Below, piece by piece: positions 8,940-17,976 of a DNA stretch of 64,000 nucleotides (the stretch's first letter is position 1; each line of letters begins with the position of its first letter). Location of the stretch: contig JARLGW010000012.1 of assembly GCA_031292565.1 (NCBI GenBank), positions 1 through 64,000 on the forward strand. Reading direction: 5' to 3'. The DNA is from Paludibacteraceae bacterium (GTDB lineage: Bacteria; Bacteroidota; Bacteroidia; Bacteroidales; Paludibacteraceae). The notes under the pieces were generated by a model. The model was not told the origin of the DNA. It did not search any database and saw nothing but the letters and a program-made list of their open reading frames with translations. A program made the position numbers and the translations under genes.

Positions 8940-10172
8940 TCAGGTAGTTGCAAAGAGAGAAAGATTTGCTTTTTCAAGCTTTATTTGAGCCATTTTTTTA
9001 GTAATGACTAGTTCTTTCACTTTCTTGGAGGGTATTTCGTACATTTCATCCATAATAATGGTCTCTACAATGGAGCGCAAACCTCGAGCTCCCAGTTTAA
9101 ACTCTATGGCTTTATCTACTATATACTCCAATACATCTTCTTCAAAACTCAATTTCACATCATCCATATCAAAGAGCTTGATATATTGTTTGATAATGGA
9201 ATTCTTAGGTTCGGTCAAGATTTTTCTTAAAGCGTCGCGGTCAAGTGGGTTCAAATAGGTTAAGATGGGCAACCGACCAATAATTTCAGGTATCAAGCCA
9301 AAAGATTTCAAATCCTGAGGAGCAATATATTGCAACAGGTTTTGCATATCTATCTGGTTTGCTTTTTTACTGGCCCCATAGCCCATAACCCGTGCATTTA
9401 ACCGGCCTGCGATTTTTTTGTCAATACCATCAAAAGCTCCACCGCAAATAAACAAAATATTTTGGGTGTTAACGGGAATCATTTTTTGATCGGGGTGCTT
9501 GCGCCCACCTTGTGGCGGAACATTTACAACAGCACCCTCCAGCAGCTTCAACAAGCCTTGTTGCACGCCTTCTCCGCTCACATCTCGTGTGATGGAAGGA
9601 TTATCTCCTTTGCGAGCTATTTTGTCTATCTCGTCGATAAAAACGATGCCACGCTCCGCTTCTTCCACATTATAATCCGCCACTTGCAATAACCGGGTAA
9701 GAATGCTTTCGATGTCCTCACCCACGTAACCGGCCTCGGTAAGTACCGTGGCATCTACAATGGTAAAAGGCACATGTAATCGCTTGGCAATAGTGCGAGC
9801 CAGCAGGGTTTTCCCTGTACCGGTGGTACCTACCAAAATGATGTTGGATTTTTCAATCTCCACTTCATCATTTTGCTTGTCCTGCATCAATCGTTTATAA
9901 TGGTTGTAAACGGCTACCGATAAATATTTCTTAGCCTCATCCTGCCCTATTACATATTGATCCAAATACGTCTTTATATCAACCGGGGTAGGCAAATCTT
10001 GCTTCTCAATATTAAACTTTCCACCTTTAGCGCTTTTGGAGTTTTCTTTTACAATATCGTTGGCTGCACGCACACAGGCATCACAGATATTAACTCCTTC
10101 GCCCGTAATCATCAAGCCTACTTCAGCCTTGGATCGTCCACAAAAGCTACATTTATCGTTTATTTTTGCCAT
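8940..10172 (-). CDS. clpX: ATP-dependent Clp protease ATP-binding subunit ClpX
   Basis: A 410-residue AAA+ unfoldase that recognises substrates and feeds them to ClpP. It has the N-terminal zinc-binding domain ([12 protein letters not shown], then CDACV), Walker A ([11 protein letters not shown]), Walker B ([10 protein letters not shown]), the pore loop GYVGED, and the ClpP-docking tripeptide region seen in ClpX (here near [18 protein letters not shown]). Length is normal. It lies 42 bases downstream of clpP in the tig-clpP-clpX order, which is conserved in many bacteria, so the two are probably co-transcribed. Confidence 0.97.
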   Translation of the reverse strand: MAKINDKCSFCGRSKAEVGLMITGEGVNICDACVRAANDIVKENSKSAKGGKFNIEKQDLPTPVDIKTYLDQYVIGQDEAKKYLSVAVYNHYKRLMQDKQNDEVEIEKSNIILVGTTGTGKTLLARTIAKRLHVPFTIVDATVLTEAGYVGEDIESILTRLLQVADYNVEEAERGIVFIDEIDKIARKGDNPSITRDVSGEGVQQGLLKLLEGAVVNVPPQGGRKHPDQKMIPVNTQNILFICGGAFDGIDKKIAGRLNARVMGYGASKKANQIDMQNLLQYIAPQDLKSFGLIPEIIGRLPILTYLNPLDRDALRKILTEPKNSIIKQYIKLFDMDDVKLSFEEDVLEYIVDKAIEFKLGARGLRSIVETIIMDEMYEIPSKKVKELVITKKMAQIKLEKANLSLFATT

Positions 10173-10214
10173 AAAAAATTATTGGATTTCAAATCGTAAG
10201 GATTCAAATCGCGT

Positions 10215-10889
10215 TTATTTCTTTTCTCTAGTTAAAATTTCATCAATCATACCATATTCCTTCGCTTCCTGGGCTATCATCCAATAATCGCGATCGGAAT
10301 CTTTTTCCACTTGCTCGTAAGGTTTACCTGAATGGTCGGAAATGATTGTATAAAGTTCTTTTTTCAATTTTTGAATTTCGCGAGCTGTAATTTCAATATC
10401 AGAAGCCTGTCCTTGAGCTCCGCCCATAGGTTGGTGAATCATCACACGCGAATGTTTCAACGCCGAGCGTTTGCCCGTAGTTCCGGCTACTAAAAGCACC
10501 GCAGCCATAGACGCAGCCATGCCAGTACAAATAGTGGCCACGTTGCAACCAATGTATTGCATGGTGTCGTAAATACCCAGTCCGGCATAAACGGAACCTC
10601 CGGGGGAGTTAATGTAAATAGAAATGTCTTTGCCGGGATCGGAAGAATCCAAGAAAAGCAATTGTGCTTGAATTACATTAGCAGCATAATCGTCGATCTG
10701 CGAACCGAGAAAAATAATACGATCCATCATCAAACGGGAAAAAACATCCATTTGAGTTACATTCAACTGACGTTCTTCCAAGATGGATGGAGAAATATAA
10801 TCAGCTGAAATAGAAGTGTATTGATCCAACGCCAGCCCATTCATTCCTAGATGTTTGGTGGCAAATTTTCTAAATTCGTTGTTCATCAT
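10215..10889 (-). CDS. clpP: ATP-dependent Clp protease proteolytic subunit ClpP
   Basis: A 224-residue serine protease of family S14. The catalytic serine is in GMAASMAA (about S127), the histidine in MIHQPMGGAQGQASD, and the aspartate in the SDRDYWM region. It assembles into a tetradecamer with ClpX. The N-terminal 30 or so residues include the axial-loop region and a short extension. It lies between tig and clpX on the same strand. The 135-base gap to tig carries overlapping hairpins described separately, which may separate or attenuate expression. Confidence 0.97.
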   Translation of the reverse strand: MMNNEFRKFATKHLGMNGLALDQYTSISADYISPSILEERQLNVTQMDVFSRLMMDRIIFLGSQIDDYAANVIQAQLLFLDSSDPGKDISIYINSPGGSVYAGLGIYDTMQYIGCNVATICTGMAASMAAVLLVAGTTGKRSALKHSRVMIHQPMGGAQGQASDIEITAREIQKLKKELYTIISDHSGKPYEQVEKDSDRDYWMIAQEAKEYGMIDEILTREKK

Positions 10890-10919
10890 AATTATTTTTA
10901 GTTGTTATTTTATTAGACA

Positions 10920-11004
10920 GAAAAAGCTTTTGACCATTAGTAGCAAAAGCATAACAAATTTAAAGAAAATATTGTTTGCAATTACTAAAAGTCAAAAGCC
11001 TTTT
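10920..11004 (-). promoter_or_regulatory. Overlapping hairpins between tig and clpP (terminator / competing arm)
   Basis: Read on the minus strand, three segments can pair: A (GCTTTTGAC, near 10999-10991), B (GCTTTTG, 10950-10944) and C (GTCAAAAGC, near 10934-10926) followed by TTTTT. B:C forms a 7-bp hairpin with a T tail, which looks like an intrinsic terminator after tig. A:C gives a longer 9-bp pairing that would exclude B:C. This is the layout of an attenuator, but function is only inferred. Confidence 0.45.
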
Positions 11005-11024
11005 CAAAAAAACAGTTAAAAACA

Positions 11025-12383
11025 TTATTTCGTTTCCAACATTTTATTGAAGTCTTCTATACTGATTGCTGTTTCGTCCAGTTTTACAGAGGTTTTGATA
11101 ATGTCCATCACCTTTTCATCCAACGCTCCGTCCATCATGCTACGGATTGATTTTTCATCTTTAATCATGTCTTTTACATAATTAGCAAGGATATCTTCAG
11201 GAACATTAGGCATACCGTATTGAGCAAATTGTGCTTGAGCTACTTTCTTTGCAAAATTTTCGACATCCTCAAATTCCACTTTAATATCGTTTCCTTTGGC
11301 TATTTTGTCTTTCATCAAATGCCATTTAAGGTCTTCTATCATCTTAGGGTAGTCACTTTCCAACGCTTCAACAGTTAAATCCTTGTTTGCTTCCAATGCC
11401 CATCTTTTTAAGAATGCTTCGGGAAACACTACATCATCGGCTTTTTTAACAACGGCTTCGCGAGCATCAATGCTAAATTTGTAGTTCGCATCAGCATCCA
11501 GGTTTTGTTGAATGTTTTCTTTGATTTTGGTGCGGAACTCTTCTTCCGATTTCACCACACCTTCGCCAAATACTTTATCAAAAAGCTCCTGGTTGGTTTC
11601 CGATTCGTTATAACGGGTAATACCGGTAATGGTTAGTTGGAAATCGGAAGTAATATCGTTAGCTTCGTCTTTCGATATTTTCAACAATGAACTGATTTCC
11701 GATCCGTTTTCAAACGCTTTTTTAGGGTTGAATTTGATAACATCACCTATTTTAGCTCCAACGAAAGATTTCTTTTGTTTTTCGTCCTTGATATAAGCGG
11801 GACATAATACGCCTGCTTCTACCTTGATACCGTTTTCATTGATTTTCTTATCGGTACCGAATTCCAGCAAATCACCTTTTATCACATCTTTTTCTTCTAC
11901 TTCTTCCACTTGAACGTAAGAACCGAAACGACCGATGTATGATTTTACTTGGTTTTCCACCATTTCGTCAGTCAGACTGATTTGGTAATATTTTATTTTG
12001 TCTTTCTTGTCCAGTTTCACATCAAATTCAGGGGCTATACCCAAATCGAATTTGAATTCAAAATCTTCCTGTGTGTCAAAATCGATGTCGGCTTGTTCTG
12101 TTTCGTTAGGAAGAGGTTCACCCAGCACATTTATATTGTTTTCTTTGATATATCCGAAAAGGGCATCCGAAACGATCTTGTTCATTTCTTCAGCAAGTAC
12201 GGATTTGCCATACATCTTTTTCACTAAGCCAACAGGCACCATACCGGGACGAAACCCAGGGATATTCGCTTTTTTACGATAATCACGTAATGTTTTTTCT
12301 ACTTTTTCCGCGTAATCGCTCTTGGTTACTTGGATGGTCAGCATCGCATTTATTGCATCAATGTCTTTTTTTACGATATTCAT
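11025..12383 (-). CDS. tig: Trigger factor, ribosome-associated chaperone
   Basis: A 452-residue protein with the ribosome-binding N-terminus of trigger factor (about 1-120; the signature loop reads IPGFRPGMVPVGLVKKMYG). A central FKBP-like region (about 155-255) and a long helical C-terminal chaperone arm follow. The central domain is divergent from active peptidyl-prolyl isomerases, as usual in Bacteroidota. Trigger factor binds nascent chains at the ribosome exit site. It is the first gene of the tig-clpP-clpX group and diverges from queG across about 200 bases. Confidence 0.95.
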   Translation of the reverse strand: MNIVKKDIDAINAMLTIQVTKSDYAEKVEKTLRDYRKKANIPGFRPGMVPVGLVKKMYGKSVLAEEMNKIVSDALFGYIKENNINVLGEPLPNETEQADIDFDTQEDFEFKFDLGIAPEFDVKLDKKDKIKYYQISLTDEMVENQVKSYIGRFGSYVQVEEVEEKDVIKGDLLEFGTDKKINENGIKVEAGVLCPAYIKDEKQKKSFVGAKIGDVIKFNPKKAFENGSEISSLLKISKDEANDITSDFQLTITGITRYNESETNQELFDKVFGEGVVKSEEEFRTKIKENIQQNLDADANYKFSIDAREAVVKKADDVVFPEAFLKRWALEANKDLTVEALESDYPKMIEDLKWHLMKDKIAKGNDIKVEFEDVENFAKKVAQAQFAQYGMPNVPEDILANYVKDMIKDEKSIRSMMDGALDEKVMDIIKTSVKLDETAISIEDFNKMLETK

Positions 12384-12544
12384 TTCAACAGTTTTTATGT
12401 AATATTCTGATAACTTGGCTATTTATCAATGGGCTGCAAAAGTAATAATTTTTCAAACAACCGCAAACTTTGAAAAAATTTATAACACCTTATTATGGTT
12501 AAAGATTCATATTTTTCATGTTAAAAAGAAACATAATTTCTCCT

Positions 12545-12552
12545 TATCTTTG
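12545..12552 (+). promoter_or_regulatory. -7 element TATCTTTG for queG
   Basis: A consensus TAnnTTTG element 28 bases upstream of the ATG at 12580. It excludes the longer open frame that begins at 12415. Confidence 0.6.
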
Positions 12553-12579
12553 AATGTGATAAAACAACACGAAGCCCGT

Positions 12580-13503
12580 ATGTATAAACAAATAATCTCC
12601 AATGAAATAAAGGCCAAAGCTTTGCATTTGGCCTTTGATGCCTGTGGCATTGCTAAAGCCGATTTTTTGGAGGCGGATGCACACTACCTGCAAACATGGC
12701 TCGAAGGGGAAAATCAGGCAGGGATGAGTTACATGACCAATCACTTTGAAAAGCGTACCGACCCCCGCCTGCTGGTACTCAATGCCCGTTCAGTCATCGT
12801 GGTGCTGATGAACTATTATCCGCTACAACAGCAAGCCCCACACCTACCCCAAATTGCCAAATATGCCTACGGGAAAGATTATCATGAAGTGATAAAAGAC
12901 AAATTACGCTCCTTGCTGGAACAGATACAAGACCTAATACCGGGAAAAAAGATAAGTGGACGGGTATTTACTGACTCTGCCCCGGTGCTAGAACGCCGTT
13001 GGGCAGTAAATGCCGGGCTGGGTTGGATAGGGAAAAACACCAACCTGATACACCCCAAGCTAGGGTCATTCTGTTTTATAGGTGAATTAATAGTGGACAT
13101 GGAACTGGCTTACGACGAGCCTCTACCCAACCGTTGCGGAACCTGTACCCGCTGTATGGATACCTGTCCTACACAAGCATTGGAAGCTCCGGGCAAATTG
13201 AACGCCAACCGCTGCATATCTTACCTCACCATAGAAAGCAAGGAAGCAATCCCGGCAGAACTACGCCCACTAATAGGCAATAGGCTGTACGGGTGCGATA
13301 CCTGCCAAGATGCGTGCCCGTGGAACCGCTTTGCAAAAGGGACAAACGATCCTGACCTTGCCCCACTAAACGGTATATTGGATATGAATAAGCAGCAATG
13401 GATTATGCTTCAAGAAGAAACGTTTAAAGAAACCTTCAAGTTTTCACCTATAAAAAGAGTAGGACTAGAGAAAATACAACAAACCCTTACTGATTGCTTC
13501 TAA
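12580..13503 (+). CDS. queG: Epoxyqueuosine reductase QueG
   Basis: A 307-residue cobalamin-dependent iron-sulfur enzyme for the last step of queuosine synthesis, reducing epoxyqueuosine in tRNA. The two ferredoxin-type [4Fe-4S] cysteine clusters are intact: CGTCTRCMDTCPTQA and, further on, CDTCQDACPWNRF. The upstream motif ERRWAVNAGLGWIGKN is characteristic of the family. The open frame extends to 12415, but the -7 element at 12545-12552 places transcription start inside it, and the ATG at 12580 (MYKQIISNEIK) gives a normal family length. It converges on the DPP-IV-like gene, stops being one base apart. Confidence 0.94.
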   Translation: MYKQIISNEIKAKALHLAFDACGIAKADFLEADAHYLQTWLEGENQAGMSYMTNHFEKRTDPRLLVLNARSVIVVLMNYYPLQQQAPHLPQIAKYAYGKDYHEVIKDKLRSLLEQIQDLIPGKKISGRVFTDSAPVLERRWAVNAGLGWIGKNTNLIHPKLGSFCFIGELIVDMELAYDEPLPNRCGTCTRCMDTCPTQALEAPGKLNANRCISYLTIESKEAIPAELRPLIGNRLYGCDTCQDACPWNRFAKGTNDPDLAPLNGILDMNKQQWIMLQEETFKETFKFSPIKRVGLEKIQQTLTDCF

Positions 13504-13504
13504 C

Positions 13505-15646
13505 TTATTTACCTAGATTCTGAATAAAGAACGCCGAAACTTTTTCAAAAAGGCCTACCCTATCTTTCCCCAGCACATTATGCTCGTGCTTTTGGTAGCG
13601 CACAAACTCCACCTCCTTGCCTGCCGTTTTTGCCGCATTCAAGAATTGTTCGGTGTTAATAATGCGCACCACGGGGTCGAGCTCGCAATGAATCATCATA
13701 AACTTTCCTTGCAAGTTGCGAGCAACCGTTGTCAAGTCATTTTCGGCATACCCTTCGGGGTTAATTTGTGGTGTTTGCATATAACGTTCGCCATACATCA
13801 CTTCATAAAATCGCCAATCTATCACAGACCCTCCGGCTACTCCTGCCTTGAAAATATGGGGAGTCTTGCACATAAGCTGTGTACTCATAAAGCCACCAAA
13901 ACTCCACCCGTAAATGCCCACCCGGGTAGTATCAATAAACGGTAAGCTTTTCAAAAAAACAATGCCTCTTAATTGGTCGTCCATCGGAACCTTGCCTATG
14001 TTTTTGAAAACAGCCTGCTCAAAACCCTGCCCACGGTTGGCCGACCCTCGATTGTCGAGCGTGAACATAACAAAGCCTTGTTGCGCCATGTATAACTCCC
14101 AGCCTCGCGAACCACCCAGCCATGAATTTTGTACCAGTTGCACGTGAGTACCTCCATATACATGCACAACCACCGGATATTTTTTATTCGGGTCAAACGG
14201 CACAGGTAGCGTGAGCCTGTAATGCAAATCGGTAGTGTCATCAGCAGCTTTCAAGGTTCCGTAACGCACTTCGGGCATCGGGTAGCCCTCGTAAGGATTG
14301 GGCGCGGTTACCAGGCTTACCTCTGTTTTTCCGTTTACCTGTATAATATCTATCTTTCGAGGGACATTTACCGCGGAATAATTATCTACCACGAAACGCC
14401 CCGATTCGGAAACCAATCCTTGGTGTTGCCCGCCTACCGTTGTAAGTTTTTCCCGCTCACCCGTTTTTAGCGATAGCTTATATATATTCCGCTCCAACGG
14501 GGAGCCTCCAGTAGAACTGATAATTAGAAATCCCGAATCTTTTTCATATCCATTCAATTCCAACACATCCCAATCACCCCAGGTAAGAGGTCGCAATAAA
14601 ACGCCCTCATTATTATATAGGTATAGGTGATTGTGCCCGGTGCGTTCGCTTTGCCAAACAAAACGAGTGCTGTCAATAAAAAACGGTGGATTTTCAGGCT
14701 CCACGTAAGTAGCCGATGTCTCAGTAAAAAGGGAACGGATTTCCCCTGTTTTAATAGCATAGGCTTTCACGGTGCAAGAGTCCTGCAACCGATTCAGCTC
14801 GGCAATATACAATTCTTTCTCATCAGGGCTCCACGCTAAATTCGTGAAAAAACGATCAAAAGGCATTCCCGTGCGCAAATAAAAAATCTTTCCCGTTTTC
14901 ACGGAGTAAATGCCAATCGTAACCTGATGGCTGTTCTCTCCCGTTGCCGGGTATTTAATTGTTTTCGTTTCGGGCGGATTTTTGCTGTTATCGGTCAGCG
15001 TATAGTCAGCCACCATATTTTCGTCCATCCTGTAAAAAGCCAGGTAATTTCCCTTCGGGCTCCAAAACGTTCCCTTCTGTATGCCCCATTCATTTCGGTG
15101 TACGGCCTGGCCATACACTACATCTTTTTCCGATTCTTTATTAATCTTCTTTTTCTTATCGGGGGAGATTATGTATAAATCATCGTTCTCGGTAAAGGCA
15201 ACATACCCGTTCAGTAAACAGTAATCTTTATTTTTCCAATCCTTTTTCCACTTAATCTTTTCTACAATGCAACATTTAGTGGCATCGTAGAAAACAAGGT
15301 AGTTACTCAACTGAAACAGCACTAACGACATTTTCGAGGGCATAGAAAACAATGGCATCTTTCGTTGCAAAGGAAGTGCTTCTTTTCCCAACGTGTTATT
15401 TAGTCGTGCCAAGCTACAAAGTACACTTTCCTTTTGGGTGAATGGACGTAAGCGTATAATATCAGTATCACGAACAAACACCAAGGTGTCCGCCCACCAT
15501 TGCATCTGCTCTAAATTTTGGGGAACAAACCGGGTATATGAATTTCCACCAGGGGTAACATCCTCCAACGTGAATTTCTTTTGAGCTTTTATAGGCATAA
15601 TAAATAAAAGAAAAAGGATTAAAATATGGTAAAATTTTTTTATCAC
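13505..15646 (-). CDS. S9-family dipeptidyl peptidase IV-like protease, exported
   Basis: A 713-residue prolyl-oligopeptidase-family enzyme. It starts with a signal peptide (IKKFYHILILFLLFIMPIKAQ), continues as a beta-propeller (DPPIV_N, about 60-440) and ends in an alpha/beta hydrolase domain. The nucleophile is in YGWSFGGFMS (about S582), the aspartate in CELDPVVR and the histidine in KHEHNVLG. Such enzymes release X-Pro or X-Ala dipeptides in the periplasm for peptide nutrition. The start is chosen as the GTG at 15646: the open frame reaches a TTG at 15682, but that codon lies inside the -7 element, and the GTG begins a well-formed signal peptide. Confidence 0.9.
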   Translation of the reverse strand: MIKKFYHILILFLLFIMPIKAQKKFTLEDVTPGGNSYTRFVPQNLEQMQWWADTLVFVRDTDIIRLRPFTQKESVLCSLARLNNTLGKEALPLQRKMPLFSMPSKMSLVLFQLSNYLVFYDATKCCIVEKIKWKKDWKNKDYCLLNGYVAFTENDDLYIISPDKKKKINKESEKDVVYGQAVHRNEWGIQKGTFWSPKGNYLAFYRMDENMVADYTLTDNSKNPPETKTIKYPATGENSHQVTIGIYSVKTGKIFYLRTGMPFDRFFTNLAWSPDEKELYIAELNRLQDSCTVKAYAIKTGEIRSLFTETSATYVEPENPPFFIDSTRFVWQSERTGHNHLYLYNNEGVLLRPLTWGDWDVLELNGYEKDSGFLIISSTGGSPLERNIYKLSLKTGEREKLTTVGGQHQGLVSESGRFVVDNYSAVNVPRKIDIIQVNGKTEVSLVTAPNPYEGYPMPEVRYGTLKAADDTTDLHYRLTLPVPFDPNKKYPVVVHVYGGTHVQLVQNSWLGGSRGWELYMAQQGFVMFTLDNRGSANRGQGFEQAVFKNIGKVPMDDQLRGIVFLKSLPFIDTTRVGIYGWSFGGFMSTQLMCKTPHIFKAGVAGGSVIDWRFYEVMYGERYMQTPQINPEGYAENDLTTVARNLQGKFMMIHCELDPVVRIINTEQFLNAAKTAGKEVEFVRYQKHEHNVLGKDRVGLFEKVSAFFIQNLGK

Positions 15647-15679
15647 TCCAAATAATATTGGCTTTTTTCTAAACAAAAA

Positions 15680-15687
15680 CAAAGATA
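15680..15687 (-). promoter_or_regulatory. -7 element TATCTTTG for the DPP-IV-like gene
   Basis: Consensus element on the minus strand, 34 bases upstream of the GTG start at 15646. It overlaps the alternative TTG at 15682 and so decides the start. Confidence 0.6.
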
Positions 15688-15965
15688 GAGAAAAGCAATA
15701 ACATGTTAGCCGCTTTTTTTACTTTCTAATACAGTTCTATCTATTCTTAATAACACTATAAATTATTTACTATAGAACTCTATATAAAAGCATGTTACAA
15801 TTATAAATATCACAGATTGTGTTTAAAATTACAAATCTTTTGCAATACAGAAAAACGATTCTCGTAAAATAACTTATCATATTTATATTCAATGATTTAC
15901 AAAAGCAAACGGTATTTTATTTGAAAAAAAACCAAACGAAAATCATATTATTAAAAATAAATACA
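15688..15965. other. AT-rich intergenic region between divergent envelope genes
   Basis: No coding frame was found. The only structure seen is an 8-bp inverted repeat, AGTTCTAT at 15733-15740 and ATAGAACT at 15772-15779, with arms 31 bases apart, which could be an operator. Otherwise the stretch is strongly AT-rich without recognisable RNA genes. Confidence 0.4.
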
Positions 15966-15973
15966 TATTTTTG
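15966..15973 (+). promoter_or_regulatory. -7 element TATTTTTG for the outer-membrane barrel gene
   Basis: Matches TAnnTTTG and lies 105 bases upstream of the ATG at 16079, implying a leader of about 100 bases. The leader holds a small hairpin around 16059-16062 / 16067-16070 (CTTA-CGAG-TAAG). Confidence 0.5.
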
Positions 15974-16078
15974 TCCCGAAATTTTTTAGACGATTTACAT
16001 CTAAATAATACATATAATTCCGTGGTTAAAAAACGGGAGCGGTATGTCTGAAAAGCTTACGAGTAAGACAAAACTAAA

Positions 16079-16756
16079 ATGAAAAAAACAGTTATGAAAA
16101 AACTAGTAAAATTTTCTGCAATTGCAGCAATGTTTTTATTTTCTTCTTTAGCAGCTAATGCTCAAATTAAAGTGGGTATTAACGCTGGAGCTCAATTACC
16201 AATGGGTGACTTTAAAGATCTTTCAAAAACCGGTTTCGGTGGTGGTCTTAGCGGTAAATACATGCTGAATCCAAACATGGGCGTTGGTTTAAATCTTGGT
16301 TATTATGCTTTTGACGGAAAAGACCAAACAGCTGAACTAAGTACTGCGTCAGACACTAGCACTGCAAGTGCTGGAAAAACAAAAGTTACTATTATTCCTA
16401 TTACTGCCAATTTCACTTATTATTTTGGTGAAGGAGCATTAAAACCTTACGCTGGCATTGATTTAGGTGCTTCTATTATGAAAATGAAAAATGATGTTTT
16501 TGGTCTTGACTCAACTACAACAAAGTTTAGTTTTGCTCCAGTTATTGGTGTTCAATACAGCTTTAACGAAAGTTTAGCTTTAGATCTTAATGTAAAGTAT
16601 AACTGTATCGTAGGCGGTATAGAGAAAGAAACTGCAGACATTACTTATGATGCCATTACTGGTGAAATGACTGGCTATACTTCAACTACTAAAAAATCTA
16701 TGGCTACAAGTCTAGGTATTAACTTAGGTTTAGTATATTCTTTCGGAGGTAAATAA
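16079..16756 (+). CDS. Outer-membrane beta-barrel protein (porin/OmpW-like family)
   Basis: A 225-residue protein with a signal peptide (LVKFSAIAAMFLFSSLAANAQ) followed by glycine-rich amphipathic strands: VGINAGAQLPMGDF, GVGLNLGYYAF, TIIPITANFTYYFG, LKPYAGIDLGASI and SLGINLGLVYSFGGK. This is the pattern of eight-stranded outer-membrane barrels (OMP_b-brl). The codon choice (GGT, GCT, AAC) differs from neighbours and resembles highly expressed genes. The second methionine at 16094 (MKKLVKFS) is an alternative start giving a more compact signal peptide. A strong terminator follows, so it is monocistronic. Ligand or role is unknown. Confidence 0.85.
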   Translation: MKKTVMKKLVKFSAIAAMFLFSSLAANAQIKVGINAGAQLPMGDFKDLSKTGFGGGLSGKYMLNPNMGVGLNLGYYAFDGKDQTAELSTASDTSTASAGKTKVTIIPITANFTYYFGEGALKPYAGIDLGASIMKMKNDVFGLDSTTTKFSFAPVIGVQYSFNESLALDLNVKYNCIVGGIEKETADITYDAITGEMTGYTSTTKKSMATSLGINLGLVYSFGGK

Positions 16757-16782
16757 TCTTCTTTAAGATAGAATGATAAACA

Positions 16783-16814
16783 AAAAGGCTGACCAATTGG
16801 TCAGCCTTTTTTAA
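16783..16814 (+). terminator. Intrinsic terminator after the outer-membrane barrel gene
   Basis: A perfect 12-bp stem (AAAAGGCTGACC / GGTCAGCCTTTT) with a 4-base AATT loop and T tail. Confidence 0.9.
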
Positions 16815-16947
16815 TTTGCTCTTATCTATTTTAACCAGTAGAGAGATTCCGGACTAGAATTAGCCGTAATGCATTTAGAGATTTCAACTGATTATCTAAT
16901 CAAAAAACACCAAACACTTTCTCGGCAAATGCACCACGAGTGGAGTA

Positions 16948-17853
16948 TTATTCTTCTACTAAATAAACAAGTTCTACTTTATCATTACTAACCGACAATT
17001 TCACTTCGGCACCCAACAGCAGTGGGATGTTATTATCCACATGTCCTGCCGGATAATTAAAGCAAACAGGGTAATCATATTCCGATACCGCATCAGCAAT
17101 AATTTCATACACCGTTTTGCCCATTGAGGGGTCTTCTTCATATTCGGTAAACTGACCCACTATTAGCCCTTTCAAATTTTCGAGGACACCACCCATTTTA
17201 AGGTTTTGCATCATGCGGTCGATATAATATGGTTTTTCAGCTATATCTTCTATAAACAGAATCTTATCATACGTATCCAAATCAAAATGAGTTCCACGTA
17301 AACTGAATAAAACCGACAGGTTTCCGCCAAGCAATTTTCCTTCCACTTTTCCGTTTCTATCCAATGGTTGTCTGTCCCCAATGTAATTTGGCAATGCCTG
17401 TCCGAAAAGGATGTCATGTACCAACCGTGCTGGCTCGCTATGTGGAAATTCGGTAAGATGCTTTGCCATAACAGAATGTAACGAAACCACATGAATACCA
17501 CTGGTGGCATTATGCAACACGGTAATGTCACTAAAACCTATTATCCACTTAGGGTGAATGTCAAAAGCAGTGAAATCCAGGTTGTCAACTATTTGTATCA
17601 GTCCATACCCACCTCGGGAGCAAAAAATGGCTTTAATATTATCATCATCAATTGCTGTTTGTAAATCGGAAATCCGTTGCTCAACAGTTCCCGAAAAACG
17701 GCCTACCTGACCTCGTGCAAACTCACCCACAATAGGCTGCAAACGCCATTCGGTAAGACATTTTACAGCACCATCAATATACTTCACGTCAATGTTTCCC
17801 GAAGGAGAAACGATGGCAATTTTATCAAAAGGAGTTAAAAAAGGTGGTATCAT
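16948..17853 (-). CDS. LD-carboxypeptidase (peptidase family S66)
   Basis: A 301-residue protein with the S66 layout. The nucleophile serine is in FCSRGGYGLIQ near residue 114; the catalytic glutamate and histidine regions are LGGNLSVLFSLRGT and NYPAGHVDNNIPLLLGAEV. The enzyme removes the terminal D-alanine from tetrapeptide stems during cytoplasmic murein recycling. The start MIPPFLTPFDKIAIVSPSG is typical and no signal peptide is present. It diverges from the first MG2/plug gene. Confidence 0.92.
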   Translation of the reverse strand: MIPPFLTPFDKIAIVSPSGNIDVKYIDGAVKCLTEWRLQPIVGEFARGQVGRFSGTVEQRISDLQTAIDDDNIKAIFCSRGGYGLIQIVDNLDFTAFDIHPKWIIGFSDITVLHNATSGIHVVSLHSVMAKHLTEFPHSEPARLVHDILFGQALPNYIGDRQPLDRNGKVEGKLLGGNLSVLFSLRGTHFDLDTYDKILFIEDIAEKPYYIDRMMQNLKMGGVLENLKGLIVGQFTEYEEDPSMGKTVYEIIADAVSEYDYPVCFNYPAGHVDNNIPLLLGAEVKLSVSNDKVELVYLVEE

Positions 17854-17925
17854 AGTTTGTTTTATATTAAAATTTCATTCAAAGGTAAAAAATATAACTG
17901 CATACTAAAAGAATCAAAAATAAAT

Positions 17926-17956
17926 ATTGTTCATCAATCCGAATTTAATACTTTTG
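17926..17956 (+). promoter_or_regulatory. Promoter ATTG-N19-TACTTTTG for the first MG2/plug paralogue
   Basis: Both halves of the Bacteroidota promoter are present: TTG at 17927-17929 and TACTTTTG at 17949-17956, 19 bases apart. Start of transcription would be near 17963, leaving a leader of about 14 bases before the ATG at 17977. Confidence 0.7.
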
Positions 17957-17976
17957 TTTTTACGAATGTATGGTTT

